From RYN-230 sp963829725 (GTDB lineage: Bacteria > Actinomycetota > Actinomycetes > Streptosporangiales > Streptosporangiaceae), in NCBI GenBank assembly GCA_963829725.1, contig CAWHJW010000007.1:124001-188000 (forward strand): a DNA stretch of 64,000 bases, in the 5' to 3' direction. A model generated the notes under the pieces. It searched no databases, was not told where the DNA came from, and worked only from the letters and a program-made list of their open reading frames with translations. Shown here in pieces: positions 16,349 through 25,625 of the stretch (position 1 is the stretch's first letter; each line of letters starts with the position of its first letter). The position numbers and the translations under genes were made by a program.

Positions 16349-17218
16349 TCAGCTTGTGGCACTGGGACCCGGGGAGCCGTTCAGAGGTGTGATCTCGGCG
16401 GGGCTGGCGGGCAGGGTCGCCGGCATGGTGGCGGGCAGTGCGGGCGGCGGGGCCGGCAAGGCGGCTGTCTCCTCCGCCCCGGCGTCCTCGGGGGCCGGGA
16501 TGGCGGGCAGCTGCGCGCGGTCGAAGAAGCGCAGCAGTTCCACCGGGAACGGCATGACGAGGGTGCTGTTCTTCTCGGCGGCGACTTCGACGACGGTCTG
16601 CAGCAGGCGCAACTGCAGGGCGGCCGGGTCGGCCGCCATGACCGAGGCGGCCTGGGCCAGCTTCTTGGAGGCCTGGTACTCACCGTCGGCCGCGATGATC
16701 CGGGCGCGGCGCTCACGCTCGGCTTCCGCCTGCCTGGACATCGAGCGCTTCATCGATTCGGGCAGGGAGATGTCCTTCACCTCGACGCGCTCCACCCGGA
16801 TGCCCCACGGTCCCTCAGTGGGAGCGTCGATCACTTCCTTGAGCTCGGCGTTGACATGTTCCCGCTCGGACAGGAGCTGGTCCATGTTGCTGCGCCCGGT
16901 GACCGACCGCAGCGACGTCTGGGCCACCTGTGAGACCGCGAAGTGGTAGTTCTGCACGTTGATGATCGCCTTGAGCGGGTCAACTACCCGGTAGTACACA
17001 ACCGCGTCCACCTTCAGGGTCACGTTGTCCCGGGTGATGGTCTCCTGCGCGGGCACGTTCGCCACGGCGATCTGCATGTTGACCTTGGTCAGCTTGCTGG
17101 TGAATGGATTGACCCAGGTCAGGCCCGCCGTGCGGACGCCTGGCTGGGCCTGTCCCCAGCGGAACACGATGCCTTGCTCGTACTGGCGGATGATCCTGAA
17201 GCCGAACACATCGGCCAT
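16349..17218 (-). CDS. Slipin / SPFH-domain protein without N-terminal TM
   Basis: A 289-residue stomatin-like protein: EQGIVFRWGQAQPGVRTAGL, VDAVVYYRVVDPLKAIINVQNY, RSNMDQLLSEREHVNAEL, GPWGIRVERVEVKDISLPESM and ERERRARIIAADGEYQASKKL are the classic SPFH sequence. Usual slipins start with a membrane hairpin; this one begins MADVFGFRIIRQYE with no hydrophobic span, although a longer start could be hidden. The last 50 residues are Pro/Ala-rich. Slipins form membrane-edge oligomers that regulate proteases and lipid domains. A neighbouring NfeD, its usual partner, is not seen. Confidence 0.87.
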   Translation of the reverse strand: MADVFGFRIIRQYEQGIVFRWGQAQPGVRTAGLTWVNPFTSKLTKVNMQIAVANVPAQETITRDNVTLKVDAVVYYRVVDPLKAIINVQNYHFAVSQVAQTSLRSVTGRSNMDQLLSEREHVNAELKEVIDAPTEGPWGIRVERVEVKDISLPESMKRSMSRQAEAERERRARIIAADGEYQASKKLAQAASVMAADPAALQLRLLQTVVEVAAEKNSTLVMPFPVELLRFFDRAQLPAIPAPEDAGAEETAALPAPPPALPATMPATLPASPAEITPLNGSPGPSATS

Positions 17219-17313
17219 CCCATCCCCGGCACGGGGCGTGCCGGGCTTCCTGGCCCGTGGACGGCGCCGGCGCGACTGTCAGCGTTCGGAATGCCCGCGG
17301 TCTGCTTTCATCA

Positions 17314-18102
17314 TCACACACTTATGCGACCGGGCCGGACTTCCGCGCTGCCGCGCCTGTCCCGGGTCAGCGCCACCGGAGTGAGCCCGGCCAGCCGGCC
17401 GCATTCCCTGGTCAGGTGGGCCTGGTCGGCATACCCGGCCGCCGCGGCCATGGACGCCAGGTCAGCGTCGCCGTTGGCGTCGACCCGGGACACGAACCGG
17501 CGGAAGCGCAGCACCCGGCGCAGCAGCGCCGGGCCGTACCCGACCGCCGCGCCGCACCGCCGGTTCAGCTGCCGCTCGCTGACGGCAAGCTCCGCGGCCA
17601 CCTGGCTGACCTGTGCCCCCGGACGGCGCAGCCGCTCCGCCACGGCGGTGACGAGCGGATCCGGCGGCCGCTCGGCGGCCAGGCGGCCAGCCAGGTCAAT
17701 CAGCAGCCACAGCGCGGCCGGCGGGTCCAGATCCGGGTGCAGCCGGCGGCCCAGCGTGCGGCCGGTCTCGCCGGGAAGTTCCGCGCGCAGGTCATCCGCG
17801 CTCAGCCGCTGGTCCAGCAGCCCGCTCAGCGGGCGGCCCAGCGCCGGGCCGCCCGCGCCGGGCCGGAACCGGACCGCGGCGAGCACGGTCCCCGGCGCCG
17901 TCGGCATGATCACCGGGCCGGTGTCCGGGCCGGCCAGGAGCACCCCGGTCCCCTGGCACCAGATCAGGTCCACGCAGGCATCGGGCAGGACCCGGGTCGG
18001 CGGCGCGCCACCCGGCGGGGTCACCCCCACCCAGGCGCACGAGAGCGCGCAGGCCAGGGCGGCCGGAGGCCGGAACTCTCGGTAGCCCGGTGCCCAGTCC
18101 AC
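17314..18102 (-). CDS. AraC-family regulator, DUF6597-type N-terminus
   Basis: A 262-residue protein. The first half (DACVDLIWCQGTGVLLAGPD; VLAAVRFRPGAGG) matches the DUF6597-like sensory domain often found in actinobacterial AraC regulators; the C-terminal ~80 residues hold the double helix-turn-helix (VSQVAAELAVSERQLNRRC; ASMAAAAGYADQAHLTRECGRLAGLTP). No neighbour indicates the target. Confidence 0.88.
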   Translation of the reverse strand: MDWAPGYREFRPPAALACALSCAWVGVTPPGGAPPTRVLPDACVDLIWCQGTGVLLAGPDTGPVIMPTAPGTVLAAVRFRPGAGGPALGRPLSGLLDQRLSADDLRAELPGETGRTLGRRLHPDLDPPAALWLLIDLAGRLAAERPPDPLVTAVAERLRRPGAQVSQVAAELAVSERQLNRRCGAAVGYGPALLRRVLRFRRFVSRVDANGDADLASMAAAAGYADQAHLTRECGRLAGLTPVALTRDRRGSAEVRPGRISV

Positions 18103-18172
18103 ATCCCGAGTCTGGCACGCCGGCCTGGGCTGCCCGGCAGCAGTCCGGCCGCCGCCGACTGTCGCGGCGCGA

Positions 18173-18682
18173 TCACCGTGGATGTCCTGGCCCTGTTGCG
18201 CGCCAACGGCCGCGGTAAGGGAGCAGGGAGCGGCGCCGGGTCCACGTGTGCCGGATCAGGAACCCGATGAGGACCAGGCTGGACAGTCCGTGAAAGGCGA
18301 TCCTGGTGCGAGGTTCCAGCCAGTCCCAGAGCCCGGTGGCCGTGACGAAAACCGTCAGCGCGAGCAGCACGCTGGCCTGGGACAGGCTCCAGCGCACCGC
18401 CCGGGACAGCGACCGCCGCTGCCCGGCCCGGCGGATGGTGCCCCGGATCCACGCCCGGCGGTGCCATAGGTGCGGGCCGACGGCCCCGGCGAAGACCAGC
18501 CCGATCACGCTGTGGATCGCGATCGACACCGGCTCCAGCAGCACGGACACCACGCACGCCGCGATCAGCAGCAGGTCGGTGGCCCAGCGGCGCGCGCTGC
18601 GCCGCCGTCCCGGCCCTCCGGCCGGCCGCGCTGCGGGCGGCTCCGGGACGGGTGCTGGCTGGGCCGTCTCCTCTATGCTCAC
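18173..18682 (-). CDS. DUF4405-like four-helix membrane protein
   Basis: About 169 residues with four hydrophobic spans. Histidines sit at helix ends: IHSVIGLVFAGAVGPHLWHRRAW, AFHGLSSLVLIGFLIRHTWTRRR. The HxxxxHRxW layout is that of DUF4405 proteins and cytochrome-b561-like heme anchors. GTG 18682 and GTG 18715 are both possible starts. No redox partner is adjacent, so heme binding is only inferred. Confidence 0.7.
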   Translation of the reverse strand: MSIEETAQPAPVPEPPAARPAGGPGRRRSARRWATDLLLIAACVVSVLLEPVSIAIHSVIGLVFAGAVGPHLWHRRAWIRGTIRRAGQRRSLSRAVRWSLSQASVLLALTVFVTATGLWDWLEPRTRIAFHGLSSLVLIGFLIRHTWTRRRSLLPYRGRWRATGPGHPR

Positions 18683-18843
18683 CCCGCCACGATCGCCGGC
18701 CCCGGGGCGCGGCACATCGGCCTGTGGTGCCGTCCTCCGTGCCCGGCTGCGGGCGGACGGCCAGCCGTTCCGCTACCCAGGTATGAGCCGGTCATCAGAC
18801 GCCAGGGGGAGCCGGGGCCCCGCGCGGTCCCGGCCGGCGCGGC

Positions 18844-21800
18844 TCAGCCGTAGAACAGCCGCTCCATGACGGAGCGGGCCCGGCGCGCGGTGCGCCGATA
18901 GTCCTCAACCAGGTCCTGCCCGCCATCGGGCGGGTAGCCGAGGATCCTGGCCACCGCACTCAGCTCGGCCTGCTTGACCGGCAGCATGTCCGAGGGGCGG
19001 CCGCGCAGCAGCACGACCGCGTTGCGGATCCTGGTGGCCAGCCGCCAGGAGGCGGCGAGCGCCGCCGCGTCGTCGTCGCGGATCAGGCCCGCCTGCTCGG
19101 CCGCCCCGAGCGCCGCGAGGGTGCGGGTGGTCCGCAGCCCCGCCTGCTCATGGGCGTGGGTGAGCTGGAGCAACTGGATCACCCACTCCACGTCGGACAG
19201 GCCGCCGGGGCCGAGCTTGAGATGCAGGGCCGGGTCAGTGCCGCGGGGCATCCGCTCGGCTTCCATGCGGGCCTTGAGCCGCCTGATCTCCCGCACCGAG
19301 GCTTCTGAGATGCCGCCTGCGGGGTAGCGGAACTCATCGGCCATGACCCGGAAGCGGTCGCCGAGCTCCCGGTCTCCCGCGGCGGGCTCCGCGCGCAGCA
19401 GCGCCTGCGCCTCCCAGGCCAGCGACCAGCGCTCGTAGTAGGCACGGTAGGACGCGAGCGTACGGACCAGCGGGCCCGCCCGGCCCTCCGGCCGCAGCCC
19501 GGGGTCGATCTCGAGCGGCGGATCGGGAGCCGGCTGGGAAAGCAGCCTGCGCATCTCCTCGGCCACCGCGTGCGCGGCACGCGACGCCGCCTGTTCCAGC
19601 GCGCCGGGCAGCGGGTCGTGCACGAACATCACGTCCGCGTCGCTGCCGTAACCGGTCTCACGGCCGCCGAACCGCCCCATGCCGACCACGAGCAGCCGGG
19701 TGGGCAGCGGTCCCGATTCCCGTTCGACGTGGCGGATCGCCGCGTCCAGCGCGCCCCCGATGGTCACCGCCGTGATCACCGTCAGCGCCTCGCTGGACTC
19801 CTCCACCGAGGTCAGCCCGAGCAGGTCCGCGGCCGCGGTGCGGAGCAGCTCGCGGCGGCGCAGCGCGCGGACCGCCCGCGCCGCCGCATCGGCGGTGGCG
19901 TGCCTGCTGACGACCGCGGCCGCCTCGGCGTGCAGCGCGGCAGACGGGCGCGGGGCCAGCTGCTCGTCCGAGCCGAGCAGGGCGACCGTCTCGGGGGCGC
20001 GCATCAGCAGGTCCGTCGCGTAGCGGCTGGAGGCGAGCAGCCGGGCCATCCGGCGCGCCACGTTCGTATCATCGCGGAGCAGCCGCAGGTACCAGGGCGA
20101 GTCCCCCAGCGCGTCGCTGACCTGGCGGAACGCCAGCAGCCCGGCGTCCGGCTGGGCCGCGTCGGCGAACCATCCCAGCATCACCGGCAGCAGCGTGCGC
20201 TGGATCGAGGCCCGCCGGGACACCCCGGAGGTGAGGGCCTCGATGTGCCGCAGCGCCCCGGCCGGGTCGGCGTAGCCGAGCGCCTCCAGCCGGGCCCGGG
20301 CCTCCTCGCGGGTCAGCCGGACCGCGTCTGCGGGCAGCCGGGCCACCGCGTCCAGCAGCGGCCGGTAGAACAGCTTCTCGTGCAGCCGCCGGGCCTCACG
20401 GGCGTGCTGCCGCCACTGGGCCATCAGCTCGGCGGCCGGGTCGGCGCGTGACGGCGGCGCGGACACGGCCGCCCCGTCCCGGGTGCGGGCCCGGCGCAGC
20501 GCGCGGCCCAGCCGGCGCAGCGCCGCGTCGTCCTCCGGGAGCGTGTGGGTGCGCCGCAGCTGGCGGAGCTGCAGCAGGTGCTCGACGGTGCGCAGGAAGC
20601 GGTAGGCGGAGGCCATCGTGGCCGCGTCCTCCCGGCCGACGTAGCCGCCCTTGGCCAATGCGGCCAGTGCCGGGAGGGTGCCCCGTTCCCGCAGCGTCTC
20701 ATCGGTCCGGCCGTGCACCAGCTGGAGCAACTGGACGGCGAACTCGATATCGCGCAGCCCGCCCGGCCCGAGCTTGAGCTGGCGGGGGGCTTCGCCGGGG
20801 GCCAGGTTGCCGATCACCCGGCGGCGCATCGCCTGCACGTCCATCACGAAGTGCGGCCGCTGCGAGGCCCGCCACACCATCGGGCTGAGCGCGTCGATGT
20901 ACGCCTGCCCCAGCTCCCGGTCGCCGGCCACCGGGCGGGCCTTGAGCAGGGCCTGGAACTCCCAGGTCTTGGCCCAGCGCTCGTAGTAGGCCCGGTGGCT
21001 GGCCAGGGTGCGCACCAGGGGGCCGTCCCGGCCTTCCGGGCGCAGGTTCGGGTCCACCGGGAACAGCGCCCCTTCCGCGGTGGCCTGCGAGCAGACCCGG
21101 ACCAGGCCGGCCGCCAGCCGGGTAGCCGTGCGCAGCGCCGCGGTCTCGTCCGGTTGGGCGATCGCGGGCGAGGCGGGGTGCGCCGAAGGCGTGTCCCCTC
21201 CGAGCGCGCGCTTCATGGAGGGTTCCTGGGGGTCGTCGTCACGGGCTAGCACCGGTGCGGCGACGAAGATCACATCGACGTCACTGGCGTAGTTGAGTTC
21301 CCGGCCGCCGCACTTGCCCATGGCGATCACCGCCAGCCGGGCCGGCGCCGCGTCGTCCTGCAGCTGTGACCGGGCTATCGCCAGCGCCGCCTCCAGTGCC
21401 GCGGCGGCCAGGTCCGCAAGTTCCGCCGCGGTCTCATCCACGGTCACCGCGCCAGTAAGGTCCCGGGCCGCCAGGTGCAGCAGGCGGCGGCGGTAGGCCG
21501 CGGGCAGCGCGGTGGCGGGATCACCGCCGTGGGCGGCGGCCGGGTCCGCCACCGGGCCGTTATCGCCGGGGCGCGCGCCGACCGCCCGCAGCAACTCAGC
21601 CCGCAGATCCTCGGCGGACGCCCCGCGCAGGGCATCGGGCCCGGACAGCACGCGCCAGTCCTCGGGGTGGCGGGCCAGGTGGTCGCCGAGAGCCGTGCTG
21701 GCGCCGAGCACCGCGGTGAGCCGGGCGCGCAGCCCGGCGTCCTCGCGCAGCGCCCCGGCCAGGGCGGCGTCGCGGGGCATCCGGGCCAGCGCGGTCAGCG

Positions 21801-21966
21801 CCAGGTCCGGGTCGGCCGCGGCGGCGAGCGCGGTCAGCAAGGCCTCGTCGGGACCGTCCGCGTCCAGGGCCAGGTCGTCGCTGACGATCCGCTCGGCCCG
21901 GGCTGCGTCGGCGAAGCCCATCCGGGCCAGCCTCCCGGCCGGTGTCGTCCTCCGGCGCACGCTCAC
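18844..21966 (-). CDS. glnE: Bifunctional glutamine-synthetase adenylyltransferase / deadenylylase
   Basis: A 1,040-residue protein with the duplicated nucleotidyltransferase architecture of GlnE. The first half holds GGRELNYASDVDVIFV near residue 220-235 (adenylyl-removing domain); the second holds GGRETGYGSDADVMFVHDP (adenylylating domain). Each is followed by LRPEGRAGPLVRTL and KLGPGGLRDIEF / KLGPGGLSDVEW. GlnE controls GS activity by modifying the conserved Tyr in response to nitrogen status. In S. coelicolor glnE and glnA2 are near each other; here a SARP gene lies between. No frameshift is seen. Confidence 0.97.
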   Translation of the reverse strand: MSVRRRTTPAGRLARMGFADAARAERIVSDDLALDADGPDEALLTALAAAADPDLALTALARMPRDAALAGALREDAGLRARLTAVLGASTALGDHLARHPEDWRVLSGPDALRGASAEDLRAELLRAVGARPGDNGPVADPAAAHGGDPATALPAAYRRRLLHLAARDLTGAVTVDETAAELADLAAAALEAALAIARSQLQDDAAPARLAVIAMGKCGGRELNYASDVDVIFVAAPVLARDDDPQEPSMKRALGGDTPSAHPASPAIAQPDETAALRTATRLAAGLVRVCSQATAEGALFPVDPNLRPEGRDGPLVRTLASHRAYYERWAKTWEFQALLKARPVAGDRELGQAYIDALSPMVWRASQRPHFVMDVQAMRRRVIGNLAPGEAPRQLKLGPGGLRDIEFAVQLLQLVHGRTDETLRERGTLPALAALAKGGYVGREDAATMASAYRFLRTVEHLLQLRQLRRTHTLPEDDAALRRLGRALRRARTRDGAAVSAPPSRADPAAELMAQWRQHAREARRLHEKLFYRPLLDAVARLPADAVRLTREEARARLEALGYADPAGALRHIEALTSGVSRRASIQRTLLPVMLGWFADAAQPDAGLLAFRQVSDALGDSPWYLRLLRDDTNVARRMARLLASSRYATDLLMRAPETVALLGSDEQLAPRPSAALHAEAAAVVSRHATADAAARAVRALRRRELLRTAAADLLGLTSVEESSEALTVITAVTIGGALDAAIRHVERESGPLPTRLLVVGMGRFGGRETGYGSDADVMFVHDPLPGALEQAASRAAHAVAEEMRRLLSQPAPDPPLEIDPGLRPEGRAGPLVRTLASYRAYYERWSLAWEAQALLRAEPAAGDRELGDRFRVMADEFRYPAGGISEASVREIRRLKARMEAERMPRGTDPALHLKLGPGGLSDVEWVIQLLQLTHAHEQAGLRTTRTLAALGAAEQAGLIRDDDAAALAASWRLATRIRNAVVLLRGRPSDMLPVKQAELSAVARILGYPPDGGQDLVEDYRRTARRARSVMERLFYG

Positions 21967-22106
21967 CCCTGCACCGTAACGGCAACGGGCGCGCCGGGGA
22001 TCGCCGGGAGGGACTGTGCTGCGGGCGACGGGCCCGGGCAGGCGCGGCGGAGCGGCGCGGCCGGGACGGGCGAGGCTGGCCGGGGAAAGGGCCTGATTTG
22101 CCGGGG

Positions 22107-22149
22107 GGTTCCCAGGCCTAGCTGGGGGGGAGTGCTAGGCCGGGGAACC
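22107..22149. other. Long stem-loop upstream of glnE
   Basis: Arms at 22107-22122 and 22134-22149 pair at 15 of 16 positions (ends GGTTCCC / GGGGAACC), with an 11-base loop. It lies in the 335-base gap between glnE and the SARP gene stop, in the leader of glnE; it may act in transcript stability or attenuation. Confidence 0.6.
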
Positions 22150-22185
22150 CTCCGGCTCCCTATCAGAAGCCGGGAGGCTCCGGCG

Positions 22186-22211
22186 CCGGGGCCGTCCGGA
22201 GACGGCCCCGG
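22186..22211 (-). terminator. Hairpin downstream of the SARP gene
   Basis: CCGGGGCCGTC, loop CGGA, GACGGCCCCGG: a perfect eleven-base stem about 90 bases after the SARP stop at 22302 (minus strand). No T tract follows, as is common in actinobacteria. Confidence 0.65.
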
Positions 22212-22301
22212 CAGGGGGGTGCACCGGGGGGGGTAGGTGCACAACGGATAGTGTCCGCCGGCCCGGTAACGTCCCGGTAGCGTCGCTTGGCGCGCGGATT
22301 G

Positions 22302-25300
22302 TCAGGCTCCGACCGCGTGGTTGGCGCGTAGCCGGCCAGCCAGCGTGCCCTCGCCCGCGGCCGCCGGGATGCTGCCCGGCGGCGGCACGTCGCCGCGCAG
22401 CCTGGCGCGGACCTGGTCCGCGTCCGAGTGCTCCAGCGCCTCCAGGATGGCCAGGGCGTCCTTCCAGGCCTGGCTGGCCAGCCCCGGCTCGCCGATCGCG
22501 TGATAGGCGTCCCCGAGGTGCACCAGCATCGTGGTCTGGTAATAGCCCGGCCGGAAACCCTCGATGGTGCGCAGCGCGGTGCGCAGGCAGCCGATCGCCT
22601 CGTCCAGCCGGCCCAGGTGGAACAGCACGTAGCCGACGCTGTCCCAGGTGGCTGCCTGGTTGAGCGGGTCGCCGTGGCCCTGGTACATGCTGAGCGCCTG
22701 CTCGCAGTACTCCAGGGCGAGATCGTAGTCCGTGAGCTTGGCGTGTATCCAGCCCACGGCGTTGAGCATCTTGGCCTGGCCCGGCTCGTCGCCTTCTTCC
22801 CGGTAGAGGTCGAGGGACCGCTGGGCATGCCCGAGCGCCTCGGCGAGCCGGCCCTGCTGCTCGGCCAGCAGCATGATCTCGTTGTGCGCGCGGGCCTCCC
22901 CGAGCCGGTCCCTGGCTTGGCGGTGCAGGTCCAGGGCCTGACGGCAGTACTCGCGCGCATCGGTGAGCAACCCGAGCCGGCCGTAGGCGGCGCCGAGGTC
23001 CCGGCAGGCGTGCGCCTGGCCGCTCAGGTCACCGAGGCGCTGGGCCGCCGCCACCGCGGTCCGCTGGATGGCGACCTGATCGTGCCAGGCACCGGCCCGG
23101 TCGAACAGCAGCCACACCGCCCACGGCAGCTGCCACGCGTAGCTGCCGAACCCGGCCTGGTCGGCCAGGGCGATCGCGGCCAGCAGGACCTGCCGCTCGG
23201 CACCGAACCAGGCCAGTGCCTCGCTCACCGAGCCCAGGGCCTCCGCGGTTACTCCCGGCTCCGGGGGCGCCAGCCGCACGTGGGCCCGGGCCGGGTTGAG
23301 GGCCAGGCTGCCCGAGTAGGCGGTGTGCAGGTAGTGGTCCAGGGTCCGGCGCACCGCCTGGCGCCGCTCCGCCTCGCCGTCCGTCCGGCTGGCCAGGTCG
23401 GCCGCGTAGGCGCGGAGCAGGTCGTGGAAGGCGTAGCGGCCGGGAGCGTGCTCGGCTATCAGGTGCGCATCCGCCAGCTCGGCCACCGCGGCCGCCGCGG
23501 CCGCCGGCTCCAGCGCCGCCAGGCTGGCCGCGGCGGGAATGCTGACGTCCGGCCCGGGATGCAGCCCGAGCAGCCGGAACAGCCGGGCGGCGGTCTCGCT
23601 GAGCTGCTCGCAGGACCAGGAGAACACGGCCCGGACGCTGGCCACGGGATCCCCGGCGTCCAGGGCGTCCAGCCGGCCCTGCGCGTCGGCGAGCTCGCGG
23701 GCCAGCCCGGCCAGCGGCAGGAACGGCCGGGCCGCCGCCCGGGCGGCCACGATGCTCAGCGCCAGCGGCAGCCGGGAGCACGACTCGATCAGCTCGCCGG
23801 CCGCCTCCTCCTCGTCCCCGGCCCGCTCGCCCAGCCGCCCGGCCAGCAGCTCATGAGCCTCGGCCGCGGTCAGCACGTCCAGCGGCACGAGCCGGGCACC
23901 CTCGGTGGCGGCCAGGCCGGGCAGCCGGGCCCGGCTGGTCACCAGCACGAGGCACGCCGGGCTACCCGGCAGCAGCGGCCGCACCTGGGCGGCATCGCGG
24001 GCGTTGTCCAGGATGACCAGCATCCGCTTGTCCGCCAGCACGCTGCGGTACAGGGCAGCCTGGGCGTCGATGCTGTCCGGGATCTGCTCCTCAGTCACCC
24101 CGAACGCGCCGAGGAACCAGCGGAGCGCGTCGGCCGGGGTCACCGGCGAGCCGGACGGGCCGAAGCCACGCAGGTTGACATACAGCTGGCCGTCGGGGAA
24201 CTCCGCCGCGCACTGGTGCGCCCAGTGCACCGCCAGCGCGGTCTTGCCGGCTCCGGCCGTCCCGCCGATGACGAGAATCTTGACCGCCCGGGACGCGGCA
24301 GAGTCCCTCATCCAGGTGTGCAGTTCAGCCAGTTCGGCGCTGCGCCCGGCGAAGTGGGCCACGCCAGCCGGCAACTGGCGCGGCACGACCGCCGGCTCCC
24401 GGACGGCCGGGTCAGCGCCGGGCGCGGCCGTTCCCGGGACAGCGGCGGCCTGGCTCCCGGCGGGCGCCCCGGCCGGCCCGCGCATCCGGTCCTGGCCAGC
24501 ACGGGCCGACCCGGCTGAGCGGATCCGGTCCTGCCCGGCCTTCGCGGGCTGCCCGTGGGCGGCTCCGGCGGGCGCTGACCCGCGGGCCGCCCGCGGGCCG
24601 GCCACCGCCGGCTGGGCCGCCGGCCGCCGTGGCCGGCGCGTTCCGGTCGCGGCGCCACCAGCGGGATCGCCATCGGCCAGCGCGGTCCCGGCCGGCGCCG
24701 CGGCATCACCGGCGGCACCCCCGGCACGCTCGCCGGGCTGGCGCAGGAAGCCGGCCAGGGCCGGTCCGGGCGCGGCCAGCCCGGGGTCAGCCCCCAGGAT
24801 GCCGACATGCAGGTCACGAAGCTCCCGGCCCGGCTCCACGCCGAGCTCATCCACCAGCATCCGCCGGGTCCGCTGATAGGCGGCCAGCGCCTCCGCCTGC
24901 CGTCCGCAGCGGTACAGGGCCAGCATCAGCTGGGCGTGGAAGCGCTCCCGCCACGGGTGCTCGTGGGCCAGCTGGGTCAGCTCGGCGACCAGCTCGGCGT
25001 GGCGGCCCTGGGCCAGCCCGGCGTCCATCCGCCATTCCTGGGCCTGCATCCGCAGCGCGTCCAGGCGTGGCACTTCCGCCGTGATCAGCGCGTTCGAGGG
25101 CACGTCAACGAGCGGGTTCCCGCGCCACAGGCCAAGCGCCGCGCCGAGCACCTCCCACGTCCTCGCGGCGCTGGCCGCTTGGTCGCCCTGCCGGACCGCG
25201 TCGGCACCCTGCGCGCACAGCGCGGTGAAGTGCAGCGCGTCCACCTCGTCGGTCGCGGCTTCCAGCGCGTAACCAGGGTCACGGGTGATGATCCGGGGGC

Positions 25301-25610
25301 CGGCCACCGGCCCGAGGACCTGGCGGAGCCGCTTCACGTAGTTGCGGATCGCCACCCGGGCGCCGGACGGGGGCGCACCGTCCCAGATGACTTCAGCCAG
25401 CTCGTCGTAGGAGGCCACCTGCCCAGCACGGAGGGCCAGCGCGGCGAGGATCACCCGCTGCTTGGGTGCAGGGACGGTCACCTCGGCGCCGTCTGCCCGG
25501 ACCATTAGCGGCCCGAGCACTCCCACCCAGAACACCGTGCCGTAACCCCGATCCCTGTCCCCACTCGCCGGCCCGGCCCCAGCTCCCGCCCCGGCCCCAG
25601 CTCCCGCCAC
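22302..25610 (-). CDS. AfsR/SARP-type regulator (BTAD-NB-ARC-TPR)
   Basis: An 1,102-residue pathway regulator. Residues ~30-115 form an OmpR-type winged helix (GVLGPLMVRADGAEVTVPAPKQR; IRNYVKRLRQVLG); BTAD follows to ~270 (WRERFHAQLMLALYRCGRQAEALAAYQ). A long Ala/Pro-rich linker leads to the NB-ARC core: VIGGTAGAGKTALAVHWA (Walker A), RMLVILDNARDAAQVRPLL (Walker B/GxP). TPR-like repeats fill the C-terminus (LGHAQRSLDLYREEG and following). The nominal GTG 25610 puts a repetitive Ala-Gly leader in front; GTG 25535 or 25526 would be closer to the family start. It may control secondary metabolism; no biosynthetic cluster is in view. Confidence 0.93.
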   Translation of the reverse strand: MAGAGAGAGAGAGPASGDRDRGYGTVFWVGVLGPLMVRADGAEVTVPAPKQRVILAALALRAGQVASYDELAEVIWDGAPPSGARVAIRNYVKRLRQVLGPVAGPRIITRDPGYALEAATDEVDALHFTALCAQGADAVRQGDQAASAARTWEVLGAALGLWRGNPLVDVPSNALITAEVPRLDALRMQAQEWRMDAGLAQGRHAELVAELTQLAHEHPWRERFHAQLMLALYRCGRQAEALAAYQRTRRMLVDELGVEPGRELRDLHVGILGADPGLAAPGPALAGFLRQPGERAGGAAGDAAAPAGTALADGDPAGGAATGTRRPRRPAAQPAVAGPRAARGSAPAGAAHGQPAKAGQDRIRSAGSARAGQDRMRGPAGAPAGSQAAAVPGTAAPGADPAVREPAVVPRQLPAGVAHFAGRSAELAELHTWMRDSAASRAVKILVIGGTAGAGKTALAVHWAHQCAAEFPDGQLYVNLRGFGPSGSPVTPADALRWFLGAFGVTEEQIPDSIDAQAALYRSVLADKRMLVILDNARDAAQVRPLLPGSPACLVLVTSRARLPGLAATEGARLVPLDVLTAAEAHELLAGRLGERAGDEEEAAGELIESCSRLPLALSIVAARAAARPFLPLAGLARELADAQGRLDALDAGDPVASVRAVFSWSCEQLSETAARLFRLLGLHPGPDVSIPAAASLAALEPAAAAAAVAELADAHLIAEHAPGRYAFHDLLRAYAADLASRTDGEAERRQAVRRTLDHYLHTAYSGSLALNPARAHVRLAPPEPGVTAEALGSVSEALAWFGAERQVLLAAIALADQAGFGSYAWQLPWAVWLLFDRAGAWHDQVAIQRTAVAAAQRLGDLSGQAHACRDLGAAYGRLGLLTDAREYCRQALDLHRQARDRLGEARAHNEIMLLAEQQGRLAEALGHAQRSLDLYREEGDEPGQAKMLNAVGWIHAKLTDYDLALEYCEQALSMYQGHGDPLNQAATWDSVGYVLFHLGRLDEAIGCLRTALRTIEGFRPGYYQTTMLVHLGDAYHAIGEPGLASQAWKDALAILEALEHSDADQVRARLRGDVPPPGSIPAAAGEGTLAGRLRANHAVGA

Positions 25611-25625
25611 AGCCTTAGCTGACTG

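Noticed and set aside
22428..24518. A 696-codon frame antisense to the SARP gene
   Set aside because: Mirror-image of the real gene; no ribosome site or motif.
25560..25613. Ala-Gly repeats at the SARP N-terminus as a functional domain
   Set aside because: They come from an imperfect 18-base tandem repeat (about CCCGGCCCCAGCTCCCGC) and lie before the conserved family start, so probably untranslated.
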